Assembly: GCA_900315065.1 (NCBI GenBank)
Contig: OMXQ01000015.1
Span: forward strand, 1-38,278
Source of the DNA: an uncultured Erysipelotrichaceae bacterium
GTDB lineage: Bacteria > Bacillota_I > Bacilli_A > Erysipelotrichales > Erysipelotrichaceae
Direction: 5' to 3'
Length of the DNA: 38,278 bases
Shown: positions 30,836-38,278 of the stretch, piece by piece
Layout of the letters: every line of letters starts with the position of its first letter
How positions within the stretch are numbered: the first letter of the stretch is position 1
Translations under genes and position numbers: made by a program
The notes under the pieces: model-generated
What the model saw: the letters and a program-made list of their open reading frames with translations, nothing else
The model's database searches: none
Told to the model about the DNA's origin: nothing

Positions 30836-31966
30836 TTACATCACTTCGACGTTTCCGTCGTCAACTGTTTCTGTAACAACTGCCGCAGTACCGGAAGCAG
30901 AAGCATCCTTATGCTTCAGCAGACCTCCGACTAACAGAACCAGAGCAGCACAGATCACAGTGATGATGCAGACACGCTTTGCAAACTTGCCGGCATCCTT
31001 GATCTGGTTGCCGCTGAACACCTTGTCAATTGCCGGTGTCAGCATGTTCATCAGCAGAATAGAGAAGAGAACGCCGTCCGGAAGATTTGCTCTCCAGCGG
31101 ATCATCAATGTCAATGCAGCAGCACCGACCGCAAATACGACACGACCCGGAATTGTAACAGGTGTTGTAACCGGATCCGTCATCATGAAGACTGCTCCGA
31201 ACAAAACACCACCGGCCAGGACGTTGAACAATGCATACGTGAAACCTGCACCCTTCATCAGACCTACAATCAGAGAAAGAACAAAGACACAGACAACATA
31301 AGTAACGCTTAAGTGCCAGTCAATATCTCCTCTCCAGACAAGGAATGCGAAGCACAGGATCAGCAGCAATGCACAGGAACCGCCGATTACAGACGGATAA
31401 TTGCCTAACAGCATCTGGCCGAGACCGCCGAACTGGGAAACGAATGTACCCATTGCGGAAGAATCCATGATCCAGCCCTGTGCAGAAGCGGCAGTTACCG
31501 GTGTAGCACCTGTAACGATATCAGCTGCCGTGCTTGCACCGAAGGAATTCATAATCAATGCTTCGCCAAATGCAGCCGGGTTGAAGATATTCTGGCCAAA
31601 GCCGCCGAATACCAGCTTACCGAAGACAATTGCAACAACAGTTGCAACAATGACTGCGAAATAGCTGACGGAAAGACGGGTGATGAGAACCAGGATCAAA
31701 GCTGTAACCCATGCATAGGAATGGAAGATTTCCTTCCAATCCTTGCCGGTAGCCTTGAACCACAGAATTTCTGTAACTTCAGCAGCACACACTGCAAAGA
31801 CTGCCATCAGGGCAACTCTCAGCGCATATGCAGCACCATAGGAAACACCATACCAGACAATTGCAAACAGAAGAACAGCTAACAGGCAGGCTGTCAGATC
31901 AGCCATGATGCCGGATGTGCTCTGTTCAGTGCGATAGTTCGGGGACGGATTAAAACTGAATTTCAT
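30836..31966 (-). CDS. rnfD: Rnf complex membrane subunit RnfD
   Basis: A 376-residue membrane protein homologous to NqrB. About ten hydrophobic helices surround the covalent FMN site DIVTGATPVT (Thr155), the second known ApbE target in Rnf. VFGGFGQNIFNPAAFGEALI and LFGAVFMMTDPVTTPV are typical family segments. It overlaps rnfC by one base and precedes rnfG. Confidence 0.94.
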   Translation of the reverse strand: MKFSFNPSPNYRTEQSTSGIMADLTACLLAVLLFAIVWYGVSYGAAYALRVALMAVFAVCAAEVTEILWFKATGKDWKEIFHSYAWVTALILVLITRLSVSYFAVIVATVVAIVFGKLVFGGFGQNIFNPAAFGEALIMNSFGASTAADIVTGATPVTAASAQGWIMDSSAMGTFVSQFGGLGQMLLGNYPSVIGGSCALLLILCFAFLVWRGDIDWHLSVTYVVCVFVLSLIVGLMKGAGFTYALFNVLAGGVLFGAVFMMTDPVTTPVTIPGRVVFAVGAAALTLMIRWRANLPDGVLFSILLMNMLTPAIDKVFSGNQIKDAGKFAKRVCIITVICAALVLLVGGLLKHKDASASGTAAVVTETVDDGNVEVM

Positions 31967-33297
31967 TACTTCTTACCTCCCTTGGCAGCAGCTGCAGCAC
32001 GATCCCTGGCCATCTTTGCCATAACCTGTCTCTTGCCGCGTCTGACGTTTTCAGTAACATCAATTTTGGAAGGACATACATATGTGCACATGCCGCACTC
32101 GATGCAGTCCATAACACTCAGCTTTTCAAGACCTGGTTCATCGAACTGCTTGGCAGCACCTGCAATGACAACCGGTTCCAGACCAGCCGGGCAGTATTCT
32201 GTACACTTGCCGCATCTCAGACAAGGAACCTCTTCCTTCTTCTTATGAACAAGAACTGTCAGACCATTGTTCTGCGGAGCAATGACGAACTGATCATTCG
32301 GGATTGTACGACCCATCATAGGACCGCCGGCAATCAGCAGAACATCATCGACGCCATCCTTGTAGCCGCCGGCTGCTTCAATGATCTCATGAGCCTTTGT
32401 ACCAACCGGTACCAGAACATTCTGCGGCTTCTTCAGAGCATCACCGGAAACAGTGACATACTTGTGGGTAATCGGCATGCCGTTGACAATCGCATTGCCC
32501 AGCGCAATTGCTGTAGAAGCATTGTTGAGAATGCAGCCTGCCTGAATCGGCAGCTTGTCATATCTGCGGCCTGTCAATGTGTAGACCAGCGTTCTTTCCC
32601 AGCCCATCGGGTAGAGATTCGGAACAACTCTCACTTCGATCGGTGTACCGGCGAAAGTCTTCTTCAGCTGTTCGATCTGAACTTTCTTGTCTTCCTTGAT
32701 GGCAATGCAGCCCTTCTCAGCCTTGGAAAGCTTGAAGAATGCCAGCGTGCCTGTCTTGAGAAGATCCAGGTTAGCTTCAATGTTCTTATAATCAGCTGTC
32801 AGATATGGTTCACACTCAACTGCATTAACAATAAATAACTTGACGTTTTCAGGCTTGAGATACTTTACGTAAGACGGGAACCCTGCGCCGCCCAGTCCGA
32901 GCATGCCTGCATTCTTGACGAAATCCAGAAGCTCTTCCCAGCTTGCCTTTTCATAATCGAATTCAGCAAAAGCACGTTCCTTTGTACCCTGATGATCATT
33001 TTCAATCTTCAGATGATCAGCTTGTGTCATGCCTGAAGTCATGAACTTTTCAACCGCTGTTACAGTACCTGAAACAGGCGAGAACAGAGGCAGATAGAAA
33101 TGATCGTTTCTTTCTGCGATCTTTGTACCGACCTTGACCTTGTCGCCGACTTTCACACATGGTGTACATGGTGCATTGCCGTTAACAAGCGGTACCCAGA
33201 CGAAATCAGGATCAATCGACTTCAGAACTTCTGTGTTCATTGTCAGATCCTTATGTCCATCAAGGTGTCTATGCATCGGTCCTTGTAAAAATGACAT
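31966..33297 (-). CDS. rnfC: Rnf complex subunit RnfC (NADH-binding)
   Basis: A 443-residue peripheral subunit that carries FMN and NADH sites and two 4Fe-4S clusters. GMLGLGGAGFPSYVK is the nucleotide-binding loop, with NAVECEPYLTADY after it. The cluster motifs are CLRCGKCTEYCP and CIECGMCTYVCP. I chose the ATG at 33297, with GGAGGAG immediately upstream, over 33315. It is the first gene of the operon, transcribed from a promoter shared divergently with apbE. Confidence 0.94.
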   Translation of the reverse strand: MSFLQGPMHRHLDGHKDLTMNTEVLKSIDPDFVWVPLVNGNAPCTPCVKVGDKVKVGTKIAERNDHFYLPLFSPVSGTVTAVEKFMTSGMTQADHLKIENDHQGTKERAFAEFDYEKASWEELLDFVKNAGMLGLGGAGFPSYVKYLKPENVKLFIVNAVECEPYLTADYKNIEANLDLLKTGTLAFFKLSKAEKGCIAIKEDKKVQIEQLKKTFAGTPIEVRVVPNLYPMGWERTLVYTLTGRRYDKLPIQAGCILNNASTAIALGNAIVNGMPITHKYVTVSGDALKKPQNVLVPVGTKAHEIIEAAGGYKDGVDDVLLIAGGPMMGRTIPNDQFVIAPQNNGLTVLVHKKKEEVPCLRCGKCTEYCPAGLEPVVIAGAAKQFDEPGLEKLSVMDCIECGMCTYVCPSKIDVTENVRRGKRQVMAKMARDRAAAAAKGGKK

Positions 33298-33325
33298 ATA
33301 GTCTCCTCCAATCAAATCATGGCAA

Positions 33326-33331
33326 ATTATA
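33326..33331 (-). promoter_or_regulatory. -10 element of the rnf operon promoter
   Basis: A consensus TATAAT on the minus strand 28 bases before the rnfC start. The -35 region (GTTAAA) is weak, suggesting need for an activator; a palindrome lies just upstream of it. Confidence 0.6.
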
Positions 33332-33358
33332 CCATCATTTCACATTTTTTAACATGAG

Positions 33359-33375
33359 TTTTCAACAATTGAAAA
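33359..33375. promoter_or_regulatory. Palindromic operator candidate between rnfC and apbE
   Basis: TTTTCAACAATTGAAAA is a perfect 7-base inverted repeat with a 3-base centre, placed just upstream of the rnf -35 region. Two more CAATTG hexamers (33419-33424 and 33435-33440) lie toward apbE, one overlapping TTGATCAA. It does not match the Rex consensus as I know it. A factor bound here could control both divergent units. Confidence 0.5.
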
Positions 33376-33470
33376 GACCCTGCTGCATTATTTACAAAGG
33401 CTTGATTTTATCCTTAAACAATTGATCAAAGGGACAATTGTTAGGTCCTTTTACAAAACTGTGCTACAAT

Positions 33471-33476
33471 CCAAGA
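33471..33476 (+). promoter_or_regulatory. Candidate -10 of the apbE promoter
   Basis: A TACAAT-type hexamer in GTGCTACAATCC about 75 bases before apbE. The -35 region (TTAGGT at 18 bases) is poor. Position is approximate to one or two bases. Confidence 0.4.
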
Positions 33477-33542
33477 CGTTGCACAGAATAAAGAAGAAAA
33501 GAAAACCTATCCTTCTTTTATATAAAGTGAAAGGAGAACCAC

Positions 33543-34691
33543 ATGAAAAAACGATTCCTGACAAAAATTGCTCTGGCAGCTGTCCTCTTATGCGGCTGTA
33601 CCAGTCAGAAGACTTCCTCTTCCAGTAAAACAGACAGCAATTCTGTCTATCAGAACATGAATATCAATTCTGATATCTTCGATACAACCTATGCTTATCA
33701 GGAAGCACCGGAAACAGATGAAAGTGCTGATCACTACAACAAATCTCTTGATGAACTCACGGAATACAACAATCTCTTCGATATCTATAACGACTATGAA
33801 GGCATCAACAACCTCAAGACCATCAATGACAACGCCGGCAAACAGCCGGTCAAAGTAGACCAGAAGATCATCGACATGCTCAAGGAAGCAAAGAAGTTCT
33901 ATGAACTCTCCGGCGGTGAATTTGATATCACCATGGGTGCTTTGCTCAATGTATGGCACAATTACCGGGAAGCCGGCATCAAGATCAATGAACAGCAGGC
34001 CAATAACAACGAAACAGTTGGTGCGCCGGTTCCGACAAAAGAAGAACTGGAAGCAGCAGCTCCTCACAAAGGCTGGGACAAGATTCAGATTGATGAAGCA
34101 AACTCCACTGTCTATATCACCGATCCTGATGTCTCCATCGATGTCGGCGGCATTGCCAAAGGCTACGCTGCTGAACAGGTCGCAAAGGACATGGAAGCTA
34201 TGGGTATTTCCGGCGGCTATGTCAATGTCGGCAGAAACATCCGTCTATTAGGCGGCAAAATTGACGGCAAGACATGGAAAATCGGGGTAGCTGACCCGGA
34301 AGGATCCGGCAAATCCGTTGTCGTCATTGATGTCGACAATTCCTATTCCATCGTCACTTCCGGCGACTATGAACGCTACTATGTCGGTGAAGACGGAAAG
34401 AACTATCCTCATATTGTCGATCCTTCCACCCTCTATCCGGCTGACAAATATCACTCTGTGACCATTGTTACGCCTGATTCCGGCGCAGCTGACTGTCTGT
34501 CCACAACTCTCTTCACCCTTTCCATTGAAGAAGGAAAGAAAGTTCTGGAAACTTACACAAAGGAAACCGGCAATAAAGCAGATGCAATCTGGGTTATGGA
34601 TCCGGGCAAAGTGGAAGACAAAAACCTTCACACATCCGGGGACTTTGAAGTCACATACACAGATGGTCTGGAAGGAAAACTTACATGGTAA
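33543..34691 (+). CDS. apbE: FAD:protein FMN transferase (lipoprotein)
   Basis: A 382-residue exported flavin transferase that attaches FMN to Thr in SGAT-type motifs of RnfG and RnfD. Residues 1-19 are a lipoprotein signal with lipobox LCGC (Cys19), followed by a Ser-rich linker. Core motifs are GGEFDITMGALLNVW, DVGGIAKGYAAEQVA, GGYVNVGRNIRLLG, HIVDPSTLYP and AADCLSTTLFTLS, including the magnesium-binding aspartate. AAAGGAG sits upstream of the ATG. It is divergent to rnfC, and the multi-flavin RnfG across the promoter is the obvious substrate. Confidence 0.95.
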   Translation: MKKRFLTKIALAAVLLCGCTSQKTSSSSKTDSNSVYQNMNINSDIFDTTYAYQEAPETDESADHYNKSLDELTEYNNLFDIYNDYEGINNLKTINDNAGKQPVKVDQKIIDMLKEAKKFYELSGGEFDITMGALLNVWHNYREAGIKINEQQANNNETVGAPVPTKEELEAAAPHKGWDKIQIDEANSTVYITDPDVSIDVGGIAKGYAAEQVAKDMEAMGISGGYVNVGRNIRLLGGKIDGKTWKIGVADPEGSGKSVVVIDVDNSYSIVTSGDYERYYVGEDGKNYPHIVDPSTLYPADKYHSVTIVTPDSGAADCLSTTLFTLSIEEGKKVLETYTKETGNKADAIWVMDPGKVEDKNLHTSGDFEVTYTDGLEGKLTW

Positions 34692-35518
34692 TTGACATAC
34701 TCCTTGATTCCCTGATTGATGTGGTGAAGATTGTCCCTTTCCTGTTTGTGATCTACCTGTTTCTGGAATATATGGAACAGCAGGCCGGCCATAAGATGGA
34801 ACGCTTCCTTGAAAAACACAGAAGAATCAATCCATTGGCAGGAACCTTATTCGGCATGCTGCCAAGCTGCGGCTTTGCCGGTGCTGCTTCTTCTCTATAT
34901 GCAACCGGCGTTATTTCTGCCGGCACCTTAATTGCCGTCTATCTTTCTTCCAGTGATGAAATGCTGTCCATCATGATTTCTGAACAGGCACCATGGGATA
35001 AGGTATGGCCGATCTTACTGGTCAAGCTGATCTCGGGACTGATTGCAGGTTATCTGATTGATATTGTTTCCCGCCACAGAACCATCGATGTCGATGAATT
35101 CTGCCGGCGCGAACACGATGACCATTCCCACGGGATTTTCTATTCTGCTTTTCTTCATACTGCAGAAGTTGCCGTCTGGCTGCTGATCATCACGATTGTT
35201 TTCAATGGTCTGGTTGCCTTCATCGGTCAGGATACACTAAGAGCCTTTGTAGCCAATCATCCGCACCAGTCTGTATTGGCCGGCACCCTGGTCGGCATCA
35301 TTCCAAGCTGCGCTTCCAGTATTCTTTTAACAACCATGTATCTGGAAGGCGTCATTCCTTTTGCGGCAGTCTGTGCAGGCTTACTGGTCAATGCAGGCAC
35401 CGGCATGATGGTTCTCTTCAGAGTCAATCCGAAGTTGAGTGATAACTTCAGAATCTTATTCATGACCTGGTTCAGCGGCTTTGTCATCGGCCTGGTTCTG
35501 CAGTTCTTTGGTTTCTGA
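34685..35518 (+). CDS. ArsP_2-type putative metal/metalloid permease
   Basis: A 277-residue protein with about eight to ten membrane helices and two related halves, each with a Pro-Ser-Cys motif: LFGMLPSCGFAGAASSLY and GIIPSCASSILLTTMY. A His/Asp-rich cytoplasmic loop (REHDDHSHG) could bind metal. This matches the family annotated as 10-TM heavy-metal exporter or putative manganese transporter. The cysteines in the membrane could bind a thiophilic ion. It overlaps the end of apbE by seven bases, so the two are co-translated. The link between flavinylation and this permease is not explained by known biology. Confidence 0.75.
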   Translation: MVIDILLDSLIDVVKIVPFLFVIYLFLEYMEQQAGHKMERFLEKHRRINPLAGTLFGMLPSCGFAGAASSLYATGVISAGTLIAVYLSSSDEMLSIMISEQAPWDKVWPILLVKLISGLIAGYLIDIVSRHRTIDVDEFCRREHDDHSHGIFYSAFLHTAEVAVWLLIITIVFNGLVAFIGQDTLRAFVANHPHQSVLAGTLVGIIPSCASSILLTTMYLEGVIPFAAVCAGLLVNAGTGMMVLFRVNPKLSDNFRILFMTWFSGFVIGLVLQFFGF

Positions 35519-35537
35519 ACAAAACAATATGACAAAC

Positions 35538-35568
35538 AAAATGCGAAGCTCACCAGCTCCGCATTTTT
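35538..35568. terminator. Bidirectional terminator between permease and L,D-transpeptidase genes
   Basis: AAATGCGAAGCT-CACC-AGCTCCGCATTTTT: a stem with A/T-rich ends on both sides between converging genes. Confidence 0.8.
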
Positions 35569-35588
35569 CATGCATGTATGATATCTGA

Positions 35589-36728
35589 CTAGCAGGCAGC
35601 ATCGGTTGGATCACAACCTGAAGCAGGATCAATCTGCGGTGCAGCCGGCTTTCCCAAAGGGCCGGGATCAGAGGCATCATCATAGAAAGTAACGGTTGTA
35701 CCAATCGGACAATGATCATATATCCACTTTGCGTCTTTCACCTGCAGACGGACGCATCCCAAAGAAGCAGCCGTACCCAGTTTGTTGAATTCTTCCCCTT
35801 CCAGGGTGTTGACATCTTCTGCTTTATATGGCACCGAATGGAAAAGAATACTATCAACAATTCTGGTTGCATACTGCCCATAAACACCGCCGTATAAAAG
35901 ACGCCACCTGTACTTTACCAAAGTGTGATATGTTCCAAGCGGTGTCGCTGTGCCGGTAGAGCAGACCATTGCCTTCACGGGTGAACCATCCTGATCATAG
36001 ATTGTTACCGTATTTGCAGCCCGATTGACTTTTATCGTGTAAGAACCGTCTGTCTTCTGCTGTACGGCCGGCTTTTCCTTCACAGCAACCGTGAACGAAG
36101 AACTGGTCTCATTGCCGTGCTTATCTGCCGCAAGAATCTCAACCGTATAGTCTCCCGGTTTGTTCAGATCCAGATCCGTATTGATTGTATACGTTCCCCT
36201 GCCGCCTTCCGCCTGATAAGGAAGATCTCCGTCAACCGGATCCCTGACGCTCTGAACATGAGAAAGCGGATCATAATCATCACCGGCATAAACAGAAACT
36301 TCTTCTTCCTTCAGTGTAATCACCGGTGCAGCTGTATCTTCCAGCCTGATCGTCAGCGGAATCGTCTTTTCAAGTGTCTCTTTCTTATAGGGAACTGACA
36401 AGGTCACATTCACCGGATACTCTTCTTCCTTGTCCTGCATCTCTGCAAAAGAAAGCACTTGTGGATCTGCACTCACGCTGACATCTGCACTTCCATCCTG
36501 ATAGGAAACCTGAATCAGGTCACTGACCTGAATGGTCTTATCTGCATTGTATTCAATGACTCTGTCTTCCATCTTTACTTCTGCATTCAGAGATTGATAT
36601 GCCTCTTTTCTTTCTTCTTCTGCTGTTTTTGCGTGCATGTAAAGAAATACACTCACGCCGGCAGCAGATACCAGAACCAGAAAAGCAATAAAAGATTATT
36701 TCAGTCTTCTTCTTTTTTTCGTTTTCAT
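35589..36728 (-). pseudogene. L,D-transpeptidase with Ig-like domains; in-frame stop in the anchor
   Basis: The frame from ATG 36728 reads MKTKKRRRLK, then TAA (36696-36698), then SFIAFLVLVSAAGVSVFLYM and the full protein. The stop thus falls exactly before the membrane anchor. Downstream are two Ig-like beta domains (residues about 50-230) and a YkuD catalytic domain with SILFHSVPY and the Cys motif GTAASLGCVRLQVKDAKWIY, so the enzyme core that forms 3-3 peptidoglycan crosslinks is intact. A GTG at 36656 could restart translation but would leave a shortened anchor. Possible explanations are a recent nonsense mutation, a sequencing error, or stop readthrough. The rest of the frame shows no decay, so the change is recent. 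Confidence 0.8.
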
Positions 36729-36755
36729 ATTCTTTTCAACATTCAGCAGATCAGC

Positions 36756-38117
36756 TTATTGTCCCTTCTGATCTTCCGGCAGAACCGCAAAGAAATGGAC
36801 AAGGAAAGGAGCCGTGATCAAAGCGGAAAGAATTTCGCTCACTGCCTGGGCAGTTTCCAATCCCTTCAGCCCAAAGATCAGATTCAATAAAACTACACAC
36901 GGAATCAGGATAAGCCCGCTCCGCAAAGACGCAAGAAAAGTCGCAGCTTTGCTGTATCCGATGCTCTGAAACAACATGTTGCCGTACATCGTTACCGGCA
37001 TCAGTAACAAAGATATACACTGCCACCGGAGGGCAGCTTCCCCAATGACGATAACTTCTGCATCATTCCGGAAGAACTGAACGACAGCTACCGAATTGAA
37101 ATAGCACAGCACACTCAGAACTGCCATAATGATCGTACCGGTCTTCAAAGCAAAGAAGAATCCTTTTCTCACTCTGCTGTAAATCCCGGCCCCGAAGTTG
37201 AAAGCAGAAACCGGCTGAAAACCCTGGCCGATGCCGATGGCAATGCAGAAAAGGAAATTGATGACTCTGGTGACAATGGAAATTGCAGCAACTGCCGGAT
37301 CGCCATAGATCGCAGCTGTAGAATTCAGCACCATCGTAGAAATACTATTCAGGCCCTGTCTGGTCAGGGAAGGAAAACCGTTGGCAATAATATGCTGAAA
37401 AACTTCTTTACTTCTGGTGAAGTCCTGCAGGCGGAATCCTGACTGGGTCTTTCCCTGCAGATAAGGCAATAAAAGAATGCCCATGGAAATATACTGGGAA
37501 ATGGTCGTTGACAAGCCGGCACCGAAAATGCCCAGGTTGAAAACTCTGACCAGCAGGAAGTCACCGAAGATATTCAATAAGCCTCCTGCCGTCAGACCAA
37601 TCATGGCAAAGAAAGCTTTTCCTTCATAGCGGAGAATGTTATTCATGACGCAGGATGATGTCATTGCCGGTCCTGCAATCAGGATGCAATAAGCATAAAT
37701 TCTTGCATAAGGAAGAATGGTATCCGTACTTCCCATCAGGCGCATCAGAGGATCCATGAAAGCAATGCCGATTCCCATGATTACAAAACCTGCAAGAATG
37801 GAAGACCAGAAAGAAGTACTGGCATATTCTCTGGCTGCTCTGACATTCTTTCTGCCAAGCTGGGCGGCAATGTTGGTGCCGGCGCCATGACCGAACATAA
37901 AGCCGAAAGCCTGCAGAATTGCCATCAGACCGAAGACAATGCCGGTAGCCCCGGAGGCACTGGTGCCGATTGTACCGACAAAGTAAGTATCCGCCATGTT
38001 GTAGATACTCGTCACCAGCATGGAAATAATCGTAGGTACCGCTAAGGAAGTGATCAATTTACTGACAGGTGTTTCTGTCATTTTTTTATATTGGGCAATC
38101 TGTTCACTATTCTGCAT
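36756..38117 (-). CDS. MATE-family efflux transporter
   Basis: A 453-residue protein with twelve membrane helices in two related halves. It has the MATE N-terminal pattern ETPVSKLITSLAVPTIISMLVTSIYNMADTYFVG and the second-half IGIGQGFQPVSAFNFGAG. These exporters extrude cationic compounds using sodium or proton gradients; the substrate is not predictable. No ribosome site precedes the ATG at 38117. Instead TAGAAT lies only six bases before it, which would suit a leaderless transcript. MTETPVSK (about 13 codons in) is an alternative start, also without a ribosome site. Confidence 0.9.
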   Translation of the reverse strand: MQNSEQIAQYKKMTETPVSKLITSLAVPTIISMLVTSIYNMADTYFVGTIGTSASGATGIVFGLMAILQAFGFMFGHGAGTNIAAQLGRKNVRAAREYASTSFWSSILAGFVIMGIGIAFMDPLMRLMGSTDTILPYARIYAYCILIAGPAMTSSCVMNNILRYEGKAFFAMIGLTAGGLLNIFGDFLLVRVFNLGIFGAGLSTTISQYISMGILLLPYLQGKTQSGFRLQDFTRSKEVFQHIIANGFPSLTRQGLNSISTMVLNSTAAIYGDPAVAAISIVTRVINFLFCIAIGIGQGFQPVSAFNFGAGIYSRVRKGFFFALKTGTIIMAVLSVLCYFNSVAVVQFFRNDAEVIVIGEAALRWQCISLLLMPVTMYGNMLFQSIGYSKAATFLASLRSGLILIPCVVLLNLIFGLKGLETAQAVSEILSALITAPFLVHFFAVLPEDQKGQ

Positions 38118-38248
38118 GCGTAGATTCTACCACTCCCTGCTGGCAATAACACAAGTGCAAAAATAAAAAAAGCCGCAAAGTAAATTGGATCGCATGTCAA
38201 GTACAAAAGTCTGACAGTTCGATCTAATGGATCTAGAAGCCGAAAGAT

Positions 38249-38278
38249 GGGCAGTTCACGTGATGTGGGCTGCCCTTT
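38249..38278 (+). terminator. Hairpin at the window edge
   Basis: GGGCAG and CTGCCC pair around a 16-base loop, followed by TTT at the window end. It may terminate a plus-strand unit, but no plus-strand gene is visible in 38118-38248, which otherwise shows nothing I can assign. Confidence 0.4.

Noticed and set aside
1-38278. CRISPR array or integrase/att-flanked prophage
   Set aside because: No regularly spaced repeats, cas genes, integrase or phage structural genes were seen; neither tRNA is followed by a repeat of its 3' end.

Overview
The window looks like the chromosome of a mid-GC gut- or oral-type Firmicute. The family Erysipelotrichaceae is my best guess, based on overall gene style, strong AGGAGG ribosome sites, a T-box leader, short-form HisG with HisZ, and an Rnf complex with ApbE. 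That placement is inference. Almost everything from 5.4 kb to 33.3 kb is on the minus strand.

Region 1 (1-5390) is accessory. An AT-rich cassette encodes a 33-residue peptide with a Cys-Val-Cys motif, an intercistronic terminator, a radical SAM/SPASM-like maturase, a PqqD-like recognition protein and an ABC exporter. Together these form a compact, apparently undescribed RiPP locus. It lies between the 3' end of one IS1595-like transposase gene (1-81) and a second, frameshifted copy in the same orientation (3733-4826). A decayed minus-strand gene (4914-5390) follows.

Region 2 (5405-16560) carries a DUF5060/DUF4038-type glycoside hydrolase with a very long acidic tail, a TRIC/UPF0126 membrane protein, and a complete, tightly overlapping histidine operon hisZGDCBHAFIE. 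A T-box leader precedes the operon. By eye, its specifier and its UGGN base do not fit tRNA-His, whose gene is also in this window.

Region 3 (16560-27723) holds a Cna-B/SpaA-type surface protein, an SSB-like protein, an orphan radical SAM protein, tRNA-Leu(CAA), an EF-G paralogue, an ankyrin-repeat protein preceded by a small ORF or structured RNA, an MscS channel with a small membrane partner, a YgjP-like metallopeptidase, tRNA-His(GTG), a CpaB-like SAF protein and a small SH3-like protein.

Region 4 (27856-35518) is an rnfCDGEA-x-B operon with three oddities: RnfG has three flavinylation motifs, RnfB is reduced to its anchor plus one Fe-S motif, and a 60-residue membrane protein (x) carries a second RnfB-like cysteine motif. 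ApbE, which attaches FMN to RnfG and RnfD in known systems, is divergently transcribed next to it and overlaps an ArsP_2-type metal permease gene.

Region 5 (35589-38278) has an L,D-transpeptidase gene whose membrane anchor is interrupted by an in-frame TAA, then a MATE exporter.

The strongest candidates for new biology are the IS-bracketed RiPP cassette, the minimal and multi-flavin Rnf complex, and the T-box with an apparently non-histidine specifier.
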